Positions 22,873-33,812 of a stretch of 64,000 bases of DNA are shown piece by piece. The DNA lies in assembly GCA_941918925.1 (NCBI GenBank), contig OW799237.1, forward strand, positions 58,451,997-58,515,996, written 5' to 3'. The notes beneath the pieces were generated by a model. That model did not search any database, had not been told where the DNA came from, and worked only from the letters and a program-made list of their open reading frames with translations. This DNA is from Phyto melanocephala. Its lineage: Eukaryota; Arthropoda; Insecta; Diptera; Rhinophoridae. Every line of letters starts with the position of its first letter. The stretch's first letter is position 1. The position numbers were made by a program, and so were the translations under genes.

Positions 22873-23638
22873 TATATTACGTTGTAAAATCACAACAATG
22901 AACTTGACGATTTGAATTTAATCTGGTTAAGCCAAATACAGTTTGTTGTAATCTTATTATTAATAAGTACGTTTGAGTTCTCCATTTAGTTTGTGAACTC
23001 AATAGCTCAATTCACAACCTGTCGTAGGAGTCGTAGACTGTAAGAAATGTACTTGTATGTACATATTGAAGAACTACGGCGATAGTACTTATTTTCTCAG
23101 CTATGATATATTTATACCACATATAAAGATAGGTAAAATTGTTGTTGAATGTTGCTAAAAGAATTAATGAAAAAATTATCAACAAAATGTGTACAACTAC
23201 TACGACGTACAACTTCTACAATAGGTTGTGAATCGGACAAATAATTCATGTTTGTTATTCTTGCTCCTGTGTAAGCTTGTACGCTATCATCATAAAGATG
23301 CATTCAAATATTTTGATAAAAACAGTAAACAGTGATGTTCCAATAATATAATTTAAAAAAAACGTATGTATAATACTTAAAAGCATATATTGTGTGAATT
23401 TTAACAATCGAGAATCGAGATCGAGAAGAAGTGAATTTGCTGTTCTTTATTTTTTCATGGTGTAACATTTTAGAACTGGAGAATGTCGCCAAAAAAGTTA
23501 CATTCTAACGTATAAATAAAATCCTCAATTTTTAATTATTTATAGATTTAAAATTTCACATAACAGTAAATCATATATATTTTTTTGTATATAACGATAA
23601 AACGAATATATTTTCTTTTTACAAGTTATATTAATAAG
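22873..23638. other. Unassigned DNA downstream of hexokinase
   Basis: The 3' UTR of hexokinase should lie within the last part (minus strand), but no certain polyadenylation signal is visible. No other gene is supported. Confidence 0.4.
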
Positions 23639-24150
23639 TTAATTATTTTGACTAGCCACTGCTGCAACTAACGCAGCTCCTCTTCCAGATCCGTCCTCTG
23701 ATAGCATCAAATCAAATTGTATTTCTGGATTTATTAAATTCTTAATAGCATCTCTCATGTAGGCATCAAACTTAGGATGAAATCTATAGACAGAACCATC
23801 AATTCCCACAACAACTTTGGGTTCATTAATTCTGTCTATTAGGCCACTTATACCTACTGCTATCAAATTGGCTGCACGTTTTGATACACACTCACAAATA
23901 TAACGTAATTTTTGACAATCTTCAACGGACGGGTTTTCAATGCAAAACAATTGATTGATCACAAGACGTGTATTTCTAAAATCGGGAAATGTGTCAGCCT
24001 CAATGTCGGAAATCATGCTGGTTCCAAAGCAATCTGTATCGTTCTTCAATTTATTTATAAACTTTTTTTTGGATTGTGACAACATAAATATTAAATTCTT
24101 CTGAATGGCATCGATTAGAATTAAACGTACTAGATCGCCCAAATACATGC
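23639..24150 (-). CDS. Hex-C: Hexokinase, exon 2 (C-terminal third)
   Basis: This exon completes the hexokinase begun at 46988. The acceptor TTTATTTTAG|GC at 24151/24150 supplies two bases that complete the Gly codon of MVSG, and translation continues MYLGDLVRLILIDAIQK, the usual start of this block in hexokinases. Later motifs are VVVGIDGSVYRFHPKFDAYM (ATP/adenosine-side loop) and the C-terminal signature MLSEDGSGRGAALVAAVA. It ends VASQNN with a stop at 23641-23639. No frameshift or internal stop is seen, so the gene looks intact although its intron spans 24151-46129 (21,979 bp). That intron contains Transib, Helitron, mariner DD41D and DD37E, and R-repeat insertions. No clear polyadenylation signal could be fixed downstream. 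Confidence 0.93.
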
Positions 24151-24248
24151 CTAAAATAAAAAAAAATTATGAATGTTACATTGGTAGTTAAAATAGTTTT
24201 TATTGAACATATATATTTAACATATGTATTTCAAACTTCAGCTGTCAA

Positions 24249-24252
24249 AGTC

Positions 24253-24300
<48 letters not shown>

Positions 24301-24302
24301 CA
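24249..24302. repeat. (GATA)n microsatellite
   Basis: About 13 uninterrupted GATA units. GATA units resume right of the adjoining MITE (24484 onward), showing that the MITE inserted into the array. Confidence 0.95.
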
Positions 24303-24483
24303 GGGTACACTTATACAAGGTGGCGGTGCCAGCCCAGCTGACAATTTTTTTGTGTTCTGGAGTATATCAAAATACATATTAAAAAAATAATTTCAACTCC
24401 GGAAATTGTCAAACTTCATACATAAAAAAAGAGAGCCGAAAATCGCTCTCCTTTACGCTATCACCTTACGTAATTACACCATG
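24303..24483. mobile_element. About 180-bp MITE inserted in a GATA array (copy 1)
   Basis: The body ACAAGGTGGCGGTGCCAGCC, CTCCGGAAATTGTCAAACTT and CTCTCCTTTACGCTATCACC is shared with the copy at 50411-50592. The right end is AATTACACCATG; the left end is diverged. GATA units lie on both sides, and it is inside the hexokinase intron. Confidence 0.8.
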
Positions 24484-24960
24484 GATAGATAGATCTCTTC
24501 TCTCATTTATTTCAAATGTCAAACTTCATATATAAAAAACATAAACAACAAATTTCTCTCTGAACTGTAGTTACCTGATGAATAAATATGCCTTGATGTT
24601 AACATAAAATGCTTCACAGCAAAAACTCTTATTATTATGTAATGGTTTAAGAATGCTTATATACAGAACTACTATTTAAAGTTTGTAATTTTAAGTCATT
24701 ACTTTAACTCGGCGATGTCATTGGAGGTAAGATATTATATTGCATTTAAGAAGGTTATGCTAAATTAATAAATTTCCAACAGTGAGAAAATACTAATATT
24801 TATCCCAGCAATATAAAATGTGTTACAATTAAGTTGTTAAGCTGTTAGCTGTGCTGTGTGAATTTTTATAGTGACAGTGCCATCTAATATTGTTAATCTG
24901 TCACCATGTTGCAATAATCAGGTAGCCTCACTAAAACAGCTGATTTTTTTCTCTACCTTA
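24484..24960. other. Unassigned intronic DNA
   Basis: No ORF or element is recognised apart from short words shared with other intergenic regions (GATGAATAAATATGCCTTGA at 24580). Confidence 0.4.
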
Positions 24961-25375
24961 ATCTTTGACTAAAATGTCAAATTTTGTTTTTTTTATCGGC
25001 AAAATGCTTGCCACGGCTTCGGTTTCACGACGACGGGTCGAAATTGACGGCTGTTCGGCCACACTATCGCGAATAACAGCAACGTTTTACGCAGAACGAA
25101 CTGTGCAAACATGCACAGGCGTTTTCACATTTCCTACAGACGGTTTGCTGAAATTTGCGCACAATTCTCCCGATTGTGGACACATTTTAATGATTATGCT
25201 AACGAAGTGCACGAAATTAATTTTGATTTAAAATCCCATTTTTGTAAAATGCTTAAACAATTTTAACGCGCTGCTCAATTAATTACCTCTTCATGGTTGA
25301 ATTTGTGAAACACTGAAACGAATAAATGTCAAATTAAATTGGACAAAAAACTTGACGTTAAAGTGTGACTCATAA
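24961..25375 (-). pseudogene. Mariner (DD41D-type) remnant, N-terminal part
   Basis: On the minus strand from about 25300, the sequence corresponds to the start of the mariner family seen at 6926-8152. This includes the segment around CACAATTCTCCCGATTGTGG (matching the RPNVRTI region), AAACCGTCTGTAGGAAATGT and the AENIAA-like segment. Frameshifts and stops interrupt every frame, and no intact TIR remains. Confidence 0.65.
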
Positions 25376-25894
25376 TTTAAAAAATAACAACTTGCATTAT
25401 GGTTGGACCACCGTTTATTTAATGGCAGTTTTACATAACAATTTTATTGTACGCTTTAAGTTCTATGAAATTGGCTACGATATATGTATGTTTACTCTCT
25501 TGAACGTAAAATTGATAAGAGCAGAGGACGTGACATCACATATCTAAAATACTTTAGATGTTATTTCTGTAAAACTGTAATCTCTATTTGGCTTAATTTT
25601 AGTGCGAGCTATTTTTGATAACAATTTTCTAATTAGAAACAAAAATGATAAGGGTGAAGGGTTAGTGTTAACCCTATACGAATGAATACTATTATGACAA
25701 TTTTGCATACCTGACAAATGGTGGCAGATAATTAAAACTTTATTGGAAACAGTAAAGCGGTCTGGGATTCTGTTAGTACATCCATATAAAAATTTGCACA
25801 TTGTGCATATTTAAAAAAAAAATTGTGCTAACGTAAGCAATCTTAGGAAACTAATGTTGAAATACTGTTACGTTTATACCTTTCATAAACGTTG
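25376..25894. other. Unassigned intronic DNA
   Basis: No feature is recognised. Confidence 0.35.
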
Positions 25895-26539
25895 CACAGA
25901 GGAGTATTTGGCCTGAAAAGCTGGCCAAAATTATTAAACGTGTTTTTTAAATTAAAAGTTCTTGTTTTTTGATAGTTTTAGGTATAGTATGATATAAGAA
26001 ATCTCGTAGCAGATTTTGAAAAAATTACACTGCGCAACAAAAAAAAAATTTTGTCTACCCTAGAAATAAAAGTATGTGGACTATATGGATTTTGATGCCC
26101 TTAATTCAAATCTGTTTTCCGTTTTTCTCTAGTACGTAAGGATTTGATTTTAAAGGCGTGGCATATTTCACCCCCTAAATTATTGGGTTGCCTAATATAT
26201 TTAATCATAACTTGTAAACGGGTTCTCCGATTTTATTAGGAGGAGAATCAGAAGATGCACCGGAAAATTCTGCTTAAACTAACGAAACATATTTCTTTTC
26301 TATCTATTACTATTTCGAAGTTATTAAAAATTAAATGGCGAAAAAAAAATTTTTTCCTGCAAAATTCGTCAAATTTTCAGTTTTCAAAATGCCATAAAAA
26401 AAATTTAAGAACCAAAAATTTTAATTTTTAAGATTTTTTCAAAAGCCACATTCCCAAGGCATAAAAGACGGTATAAATAGTAAAACTCAATTAACAAATG
26501 TTGATTTTAAAGGTTTAAACTGCTGCAAAACCTCTTAAA

Positions 26540-27282
26540 GGTATACACATAAACGTGTTGCGGTGTGGTCGAGAAGAGCTTAGAGCTTCACTTCCGCTAA
26601 TGTTTCAGTAACGGTTATGGCATCTTCATTGGGATAACATTTTTTCTTGCATTTTTTAGTAATGAGTAACATGGATACTCATTTTTATTGGCATTGTATA
26701 AAATTTCATATTGCTTTTTCGTGGGCTCTGCATTTACAAAGAGTGCTACAGCTCCTTCCGCTGAAAGTTTATTCACAGTGACTTCAGAAGTTGTTAATGT
26801 AACTTGCGAATACCTGCTTTTCTTGGGGATCTCGTTATATCCATTATTAATTTAGCCGCATCATTATGTCCCGTTGCTCTTTGACTCATGGATGCAGAAA
26901 ATGTGATCTCCTCTGTTGTTATTTGGTGACGAACTTCTTCCGTTTTTCTCCGATTTGTTTTTTCATTAGCCTCATTAAATTCTTTTCGTGGTCGCCCTGA
27001 AGACGAACTGCCAAATACTGGTATTGTTACAGTTCCTTCTAGCCATTTAGCGTTTGTGCTTAAAAAGCGGTCCTCTTTTCGTTGTGCCAAAAGCCAATAT
27101 CTTTTAAAACAATTTTTGAAAATTTTTAAACACTGCTTCAGTGCTAATATGTCACCATCCCCTTGACATTTTGAAATTTCGCTCAATTTTCTGACCAAAA
27201 AATCCAATTTCTCGTCAATGGTTCCAGCATTAGATTTTATCACTATTTGGAATAGCTGTAATCTTGTGTAAACTTGTTCCAT
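26540..27282 (-). pseudogene. Transib transposase, N-terminal remnant
   Basis: The open frame 27282-26794 (162 codons) starts MEQVYTRLQLFQIVIKS and includes SSSSGRPRKEFNEANEKTN, RRKTEEVRHQITTEE and DITRSPRKAGIRKL. After the stop the match continues in shifted frames: EGAVALFVNAEPTKKQYEIL, then ITVTETLAEVKL and LLDHTATRLC to about 26540. The same order of motifs precedes the catalytic part of the second Transib remnant at 35330-37160, which supports the assignment. At least two frameshifts and one stop are present; the catalytic core is absent. Confidence 0.75.
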
Positions 27283-28194
27283 GTTGACTCTAGAAGTTAC
27301 AAAACGGTTTTGATAAAGATTGTGTGCAATAACCCTTTATAAGTATTTTCAAGCGCATGCTCTTATGCGTTAATTGGATGGTAGCCTGATACCTGCGTGC
27401 CCATAAATTTGTATGTACCTGTATTTATTTCTTGTAAACATATTTTTGTGATTAATGCTTCTAATAATTATTCTTATTAGGTACGGTATATATTTTTTTT
27501 ACATATAATGTTTTGTAGAGCAGGTATATAAGAATATCCTTTATGGGGATGCGTGGGACATTCCCTTACAACTATTGGGGATAAAAAAAAATTTTTTCAA
27601 ATTCATAATTATAGGCTGGTATTAACATTTTGAAGTGTTAAAAGTGATGTGAATAACAGTTGAAATCAATAATTCAAAATACATAAAAGTTTATCACGAT
27701 ATAAATGTATAAGAAAAAGTGCCTGATGAGCAAAAATAGAAGAAAAGTGAAAATTTAAAAAAATCGTCAAAAATAATGGTGCAAACTTGCGCACACTTTT
27801 TTTTTTTTGTTTCTAAAATTAGAGATTCCATATCTTATTGTGGTATCAAACATAATTCGTAGAGATGCTAACCTCACTTTTAAAAACCTCTTGTTTTTCT
27901 TTTTTTTGCAAAAAAAAGTGTATAATTTTTTTTGTTTTTAGCTTTTGAACGAATTGTTTCAACATGAATATTTTACATATTTAAAATTTTTTTTCTTTTT
28001 TAAATAACTTCTGATCAAACCTTTCAGCGAAAAAAAAAAATCATTGTTAAACCTTAATTCGTTTGGCCACAAAAAAAAATATCATATAAACATCCAGAAG
28101 CCGAAAAAAACACTTAAATCTCATATAATTTTCTTCACTTTCCTGAATTTAGCTGGGTCTCAGAGCTACAAATCGCAACTAAAAGTATTAAAAA

Positions 28195-28941
28195 TCTATA
28201 TATATAAAAGTGAAACTCTGTGTGTGTGTGTGTGTGTGTTAGCTATAGACTCCGAAACTGTAAAACCGATCGGGCTCAAACTTTGGTAAGTTGTTGTACA
28301 CATACCAGGGAGTGTTTATGGGTGAAAAAAAGTGGGCGGAGCCACGCCCATAAAAAATTAGTTATCAGTTTTAGCTACTTGCACTTGACCGATTTTTCTG
28401 AAACTTTGCACACATATCGGGCTGTCATGACTAAATAATTTCGTGATAAGAAAAGTGGGCGGGGCCACGCCCCTAAAAAAATTTTAATTTTGAGGAACTT
28501 GCACCGGACCGATTTTTCTGAAACTTTGCACACATATTGAGCTGTCATGACTTTATAATTTCGTGATTAAAAAAGTGGGCGGGGCAACGCCCATAAAAAA
28601 AGGTTATAATTTTGAGGTACTTGCACCAGACCGATTTTTCTGAAACTTTGCACACATATCGAGCTGTCATGACTTAATAATTTCGTGATTAGAAAAGTGG
28701 GCAGTGCCACGCCCATAAAAAAGGTATCATTTTGAGGTACTTGCACTGGACCGATTATTCTGAAACTTTGCAAACATATTGAGCTGTTATGACTTTACAA
28801 TTTCGTGATTAGAAAAGTGGGCAATGCCACGCCTATAAAAAAAATTATAATTTTTAGGTTTTTGCACTTGATATTTAATTAAAATTCAGAATGCATTTCG
28901 ATTCATTAAGGGGCGTAGCAACGCGCGCCGGGTTTGTCTAG
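28195..28941 (+). mobile_element. Non-autonomous Helitron, copy A
   Basis: It starts TCTATATATATAAAAGTGAA, has a (GT)n run, and ends GCGCGCCGGGTTTGTCTAG, with A before and T after, which are the expected Helitron A|T boundaries with a CTRR end. The interior is about five diverged ~115-bp tandem units, each with AAGTGGGCGGGGCCACGCCC and CTGAAACTTTGCACACATAT. No Rep/helicase is encoded. It is nested in the Transib element. Confidence 0.85.
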
Positions 28942-29062
28942 TTTACAATATAATGTAAAATATTGTTGTCTGTCGAGCTGCGTACTTAGTTTTTAAGATT
29001 TTTTAAAATTCAATTTTGCCTTTTTGGCCAGCTTTTCAGGTCAAATACTCCTCTGTGTGTTG

Positions 29063-29855
29063 GTTTATTTGTTTTTAATAATCGTGGTTCGTTTTATTGC
29101 AAAAACACACTACGGTATATTGATTTTTAACACAATATGTTCACCTTTTACGGTATAAATAAAACTTATGCAGTATTTAATTTATTATTATTCTTATGCA
29201 CCCTGTTGTGATCGAACTCAATTTGCTATACACTCAACACACTTTGTCGTATAACTGCTGCACTGGTTTCTATCTACAATGTTCTATAAGCGTTGCCATA
29301 ATGCAAAACTTCAAAAACAAAAATACTAGTAAATTCCAGAACCGTAAATGCAAAAAATTAATGTTGAAAGAAAAAGTTTAACTTATACTCGCACGTGTTG
29401 TTCTTGTGTGTGACAAGGTGCGTAAGGCTGTGATAATCGCTTGTAAAAATTGTAAATCAGACTAAATTTGTAACATTACCGCCCGGCTAATACTGTTCGA
29501 CCCGAATAGGTACAAATTTACCTTGTTCGTAGTTGGTGATGCGCTCGAGATGTACCATTTTTATCTTTACTATTCGGCTTTTGTATTTCTGTATTCTTAA
29601 AAATTTCATCTCAATGAGTTTGTAATTTAGAAGACAGCACTTTTTTTCGTTGTAGATTTTATAGTTAAACCAGCTGGCCTTCATTAAAGTCTTCTGAATT
29701 TGGTGTTTTAGGGGCCTGTATTACATCCGAGGTTTCTAAAGTTATTCGCTCCGGTGCCTCGTGATATTGTAGAGTTGTAATTTCTGTTTCTAAATTTTTC
29801 GTCAGCATTTTTGATATAAACAACAATTAGTTCAGCAAAAAAAAAAAATAAAAAA
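29063..29855. other. Unassigned intronic DNA
   Basis: No recognisable gene or element. Short ORFs here lack codon bias or homology. Confidence 0.4.
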
Positions 29856-30020
29856 ACAAGTAAGAGTGCTATATTCGGCCGTGCCGAATCTTATATACCC
29901 TTCACAACGTGTAGACATGCAATAACAGTAGTTTGTATCACCATTCATCTCATATGAAATACGTACATACTTAAAAAAAACATACATATATAAAAACATC
30001 CCATTGTAAAATTACATGTA

Positions 30021-30941
30021 AAGGGTGTTTTTTTAAGCCCGATAGAACTTTAAATTGTAAAAAATAACACAAAAAATTAAATTGTAATCAAAAATTTTTT
30101 TTTATTCGAAAGATCAATACGTGACATTAACATTTGAAAATGATTTCGGGCATATGGGCACCGCGGCTGTTCTTGACGAAGCGCATTCTGGACGTCCAAT
30201 TTTATCGCAAAATTGTGTTCAGCGATGAGGCGCATTTTTGGCTTAACGGGTTTGTTAATAAGCAAAATTGCCGCATATGGAGCGAGACCAATCCACAAGA
30301 GACCCTACAGACTCCATTACATCCAGAAAAATTCACCGTTTGGTGCGGTTTTCACGCTGGTGGCATCATCGGACCTTATTTCTTCAAAAATGAGGCCGGA
30401 GCTCGCGTTACGGTCAATGGAGATCGTTACCGCACCATGATCAATGATTGTTTGTTTGAAAATATGGATGACATTGATGCGGAGGAGATGTGGTTTCAAC
30501 AGGATGGCGCTACGTGCCATACGGCGAACGCAACCATCGACTTATTGAAATCAAAATTTGGCGATAAGTTGATTTCGAGAAATGGACCTGTCAATTGGCC
30601 TCCAAGGTCGTGCGATTTGACACCTCTCGATTATTTCCTGTGGGGCTACGTGAAGTCACTGGTTTATGCTGATAAACCAGCAACAATTGACGCCTTGGAG
30701 GCCAGCATTGTTCGTGTTATTCGTGACATACGGCCAGCAGTGCTCGAAAAAGTGGCCCAAAATTGGACGTCCAGAATGCGCTTCGTCAAGAACAGCCGCG
30801 GTGCCCATATGCCCGAAATCATTTTCAAATGTTAATGTCACGTATTGATCTTTCGAATAAAAAAAAAAATTTGATTACAATTTAATTTTTTGTGTTATTT
30901 TTTACAATTTCAAGTTCTATCGGGCTTAAAAAAACACCCTA
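30021..30941 (+). mobile_element. Mariner DD41D element with 183-bp inverted ends
   Basis: The termini AGGGTGTTTTTTTAAGCCCG and its complement are flanked by TA. The inverted repeat does not stop at the usual 30-bp TIR: 30021-30203 is the complement of 30759-30940, including about 70 bp of transposase coding sequence. The 5' UTR and roughly the first half of the gene have been replaced by an inverted copy of the 3' end. Confidence 0.88.
30204..30835 (+). pseudogene. Mariner DD41D transposase, catalytic half
   Basis: About 210 codons are open and end at a stop at 30835. The first catalytic Asp is in IVFSDEAHFWLNG, the second in WFQQDGATCHTA and the third in WPPRSCDLTPLDYFLWG. There are 41 residues between the second and third, which defines the DD41D (rosa-like) group. 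All three acidic residues are present. The reading frame begins at 30134, but its first 23 codons (MKMISGIWAPRL...) are antisense of the gene's own 3' end, so they are artefactual. The N-terminal DNA-binding half is absent; the protein cannot be an active transposase. Confidence 0.88.
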
Positions 30942-31401
30942 TACATATGTATGTGAAAAAAAAAATAAAAAATTAAAAAATTTAAAAAAAAAATTTAAAA
31001 AAAAAAATAATTAAAATATAAATAATAAATATAAAACAAAAAAAAAAATTAACAAAAAAATTATAAAATTATAAAAATTATAAAAAAAAAAGAAATTAAA
31101 AAAAAAATAAAAACTAGTATACACGTTTGTATGTATGTATGTTGTTTTTGTGAAAAAAAATTGAGGTGGTCGTGGTTTTTTGCTCATATCTCAGTTGTTT
31201 ATGTACCGATGTTCTGATTTTCAATAGCGATCTACTCCCGACGGACAGATTGACAGACTGACAGAGCTTAATCGACTCCCCTATTCATAAGCTTTCAGAA
31301 AATATATACTTTATGGGGTCGGAAATGAAAATTGTAGAAATTTCACATGGAATGACAAACCTATATATTTATACCATTTTTCACTGTGTGAAGGGTATAA
31401 T

Positions 31402-31550
31402 AATTATTTATGCAAAGAAAAAAAATTTCAATTATATGTGTAATAACTTCTGTTTGCTGGGTTATAAATCCTGAAAAACGGTAACTCATTTCCGACTGAA
31501 TGAAAGAGAAGAATATGTGTGAAGTCCACTTTGAACAATTGCCTGCCTAT
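31402..31550. other. Short unassigned spacer
   Basis: It lies between R7 and the next TIR. No feature is seen. Confidence 0.4.
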
Positions 31551-32236
31551 TGCTCGGCGCACAATTGGGACGAACGACGAATTTCGCCCAACACGACGAA
31601 CTTTTCGGTAAAAATTCGTTGTGTGAAGCACAACAACGACGAAAAAGTAACATCTTTTATAGTTGATAAAATTGTTCAGTGTTTGTGTAAAGAAAAAACA
31701 AAAATAATCAAATTATTTAATTTTTTGTGAAACTCAACAAAACAAAAAATATAATTTCTGTAATAATAAAAACTTGTTTACGTATAAGCAAACGTTTGCA
31801 AAGAATGTCGTGGGTGCGTGCATTAAACAATAATAAAAATTTTGTTTGTGTATAACAGGTAATAGTGTGACCATATGAAAAAAACATCACTTAATAAGCT
31901 TAAACATTTGCAAAAACACAAATAAAAACAAATTTTTGTACTTAACTTTTTATACCCTTCACCTGTGGTGCACAAGGGTATATATAGCTTTGTCATACCC
32001 CATAAAGTATATATTTTCTGAAAGCTTATGAATAGAGGAGTCGATTAAACTCTGACCGTCTGTCTGTCTGTCCGTCTGTCCGTCTGTCCGTGTGTTGGTT
32101 GAAATCAACTTTTAGAAGCAACTATATGTTCCTCAGATCTGTGTATGGTATCAATCGTTTGGAAATATCCGGGAATGAATCGCTATTGAAATTCAGCACA
32201 ATCGTCCGATAACTTTCTGAGATATGAGCAAATAAA

Positions 32237-33812
32237 CCCTACAAGAACAGTGACGGTCATTTGACCGGTTATATGACTGGTATTAGTGACTGATATATCG
32301 GTTAAAGTTTCTATTAGTTTCTTAAGGGCAATGTGAAAAAAATGACTGAAACTTTTGTGTACATGTGATTTTGCGTCTTTTTCTTACTTATTAGTTCTGT
32401 CGACTGCAAAACATATATCTGGACTACTTACACTTCAGCTGTTTCTAATCAAATATAATATAAATAGTAGTCACACTTAACGTATATATCGGTCAAAGCT
32501 AACTCGTACAATAAAACAAATTTATTATCTTTTATATTATTTATTATTATATTTTTCATTACATCACTTTTTATACCCTTCACACAGTGAAAAAGGGTAT
32601 ATATAGGTTTGTCATTCCGTGTGAAATTTCTACAATTTTGATTTCCGACCCCATAAAGTATATATTTTCTGAAAGCTTATGAATAGGGGAGTCGATTAAG
32701 CGCTGTCAGTCTGTCCGTCTGTCCGTGTGTATGTTGAAATCAACTTTTTGAAGCCCCCCGACATCGCTTGGACTCGGGTGAGGTATTAAAATATCAGAAA
32801 TATTCGGGAGTAGATCGCTATTGAAAATCAGAAACATCGGTACATAAACAACTGAGATATGAGCAAAAACCCACGACCACCTCGATTTTTTTTTCACAAA
32901 AGCAACATTACAACAACAACATACATACATACAAACGTGTATACTGGTTAGAGAAAACGTGGCATCGAATCCCAGCTGAGCCAAAAAAATTTTTTTTTAA
33001 TTTTTTTTTTAAATTTTTTTTTTTATTTTTTTTTTTTTTATTTTTTTTTATTTTTTATTTAATAATTTTTTGTTTTTATTATTTTTTTTTTTAATTTTTT
33101 TTTTTTAATTTTTTTTTTATTTTTTTTTTGTTTTGTATATATTATATACATAATAATTTTTTAAAAAATTTTTTTTTTAAATTTTTTTTTAAAATTTTTT
33201 TTTTTTTTTTGTTTTTTTTAACAGTCATACGTGAATTTATAATTTTACAATGGGACGTTTTTATATATGTATGTTTTATATGTATGTACGTATTTCATAT
33301 GGGATGAATGGTGACACAAACCACTGTTATTGCATGAATTCACGTTGTGAAGGGTATATAAGATTCGGCACGGCCGAATATAGCGCTCTTACTTGTTTTA
33401 TCTCAATATTTCACGTTAATTTCACTGCTTCCTGCAGGGGCTCATTTTAATAATTTTCCATGGTATTAGCGTCATTGGTATTATGGCTGGAATTATTAAA
33501 AGTAAAAATTATGAAAATATGCAAAGGCATATACATATTTATGTTTGGCTGCTACCTTTCGTACTTACCTTTTATTTCTCGAGTATTTTCTAAAAAAACT
33601 GGTCGAAAGAACTGCAAATTATTTAATAAAAATTACTTTTTTTAACTCTGAATTTTACAAAATTTTTTTCAAACGTCAAGTAATCAACATACATTATTTG
33701 TCTCACTCTTGCATTATTTTTCCTGTAGCAGGAATTATGTATTAAATTGGTGCAATAGTGTTAGTACAAAAATTTTGTATGTGTTAGTTTCAGTCATTCG
33801 TTTCTTGTAGGG
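32237..33812. mobile_element. TIR element (CCCTACAAGAA), 3-bp AAA duplication
   Basis: The ends CCCTACAAGAA and TTCTTGTAGGG are inverted repeats, with AAA on both sides. The empty site is visible in R4, which carries a single AAA there. Subterminal TGACTG/CAGTCA words recur at both ends. It contains the R9 repeat; no transposase is visible. A 3-bp duplication is compatible with PIF/Harbinger or CACTA-like elements, but the superfamily is not settled. Confidence 0.75.
32572..33398 (+). repeat. R repeat (R9), nested
   Basis: A complete copy from TTTATACCCTTCACACAGTG to ATTCGGCACGGCCGAATATA and CTTACTTGTTT. Bases 32985-33215 are nearly pure poly-T with A interruptions. Confidence 0.85.

Larger units (their letters stand above)
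25895..29057 (-). mobile_element. Transib-family element with RSS-like CACAGAG ends
   Basis: The inverted termini CACAGAGGAGTATTTG, with CCTGAAAAGCTGGCCAAAA, match at about 36 of 37 positions. They begin with a CACA heptamer, recalling Transib termini and RAG recombination signals. The flanking 5-mers CGTTG and TGTTG differ at one position, consistent with a 5-bp duplication. The minus-strand coding remnant at 26540-27282 matches Transib N-terminal sequence. The catalytic RNase H core is missing, and a Helitron (28195-28941) is nested in the 5' side. It lies in the hexokinase intron. Confidence 0.8.
29857..31401 (-). repeat. R repeat (R7) with nested mariner
   Basis: Its inverted hairpin end TATTCGGCCGTGCCGAATC is at about 29872. 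The inverted GTCTGTCC block is at about 31240 and the inverted left terminus GTGAAGGGTATAA at 31388-31401. A mariner DD41D element occupies 30021-30941. Confidence 0.8.

Noticed and set aside
24249..24302. Possible CRISPR-like array
   Set aside because: It is a simple GATA microsatellite without spacers, in a eukaryotic genome.
24961..25231. 88-codon plus-strand ORF
   Set aside because: It overlaps the antisense mariner remnant in the wrong frame and shows no motif of its own.
30134..30203. N-terminus MKMISGIWAPRL... of the 233-codon mariner frame
   Set aside because: It is the antisense of the same gene's 3' end, brought in by the inverted duplication, so it is not authentic protein sequence.
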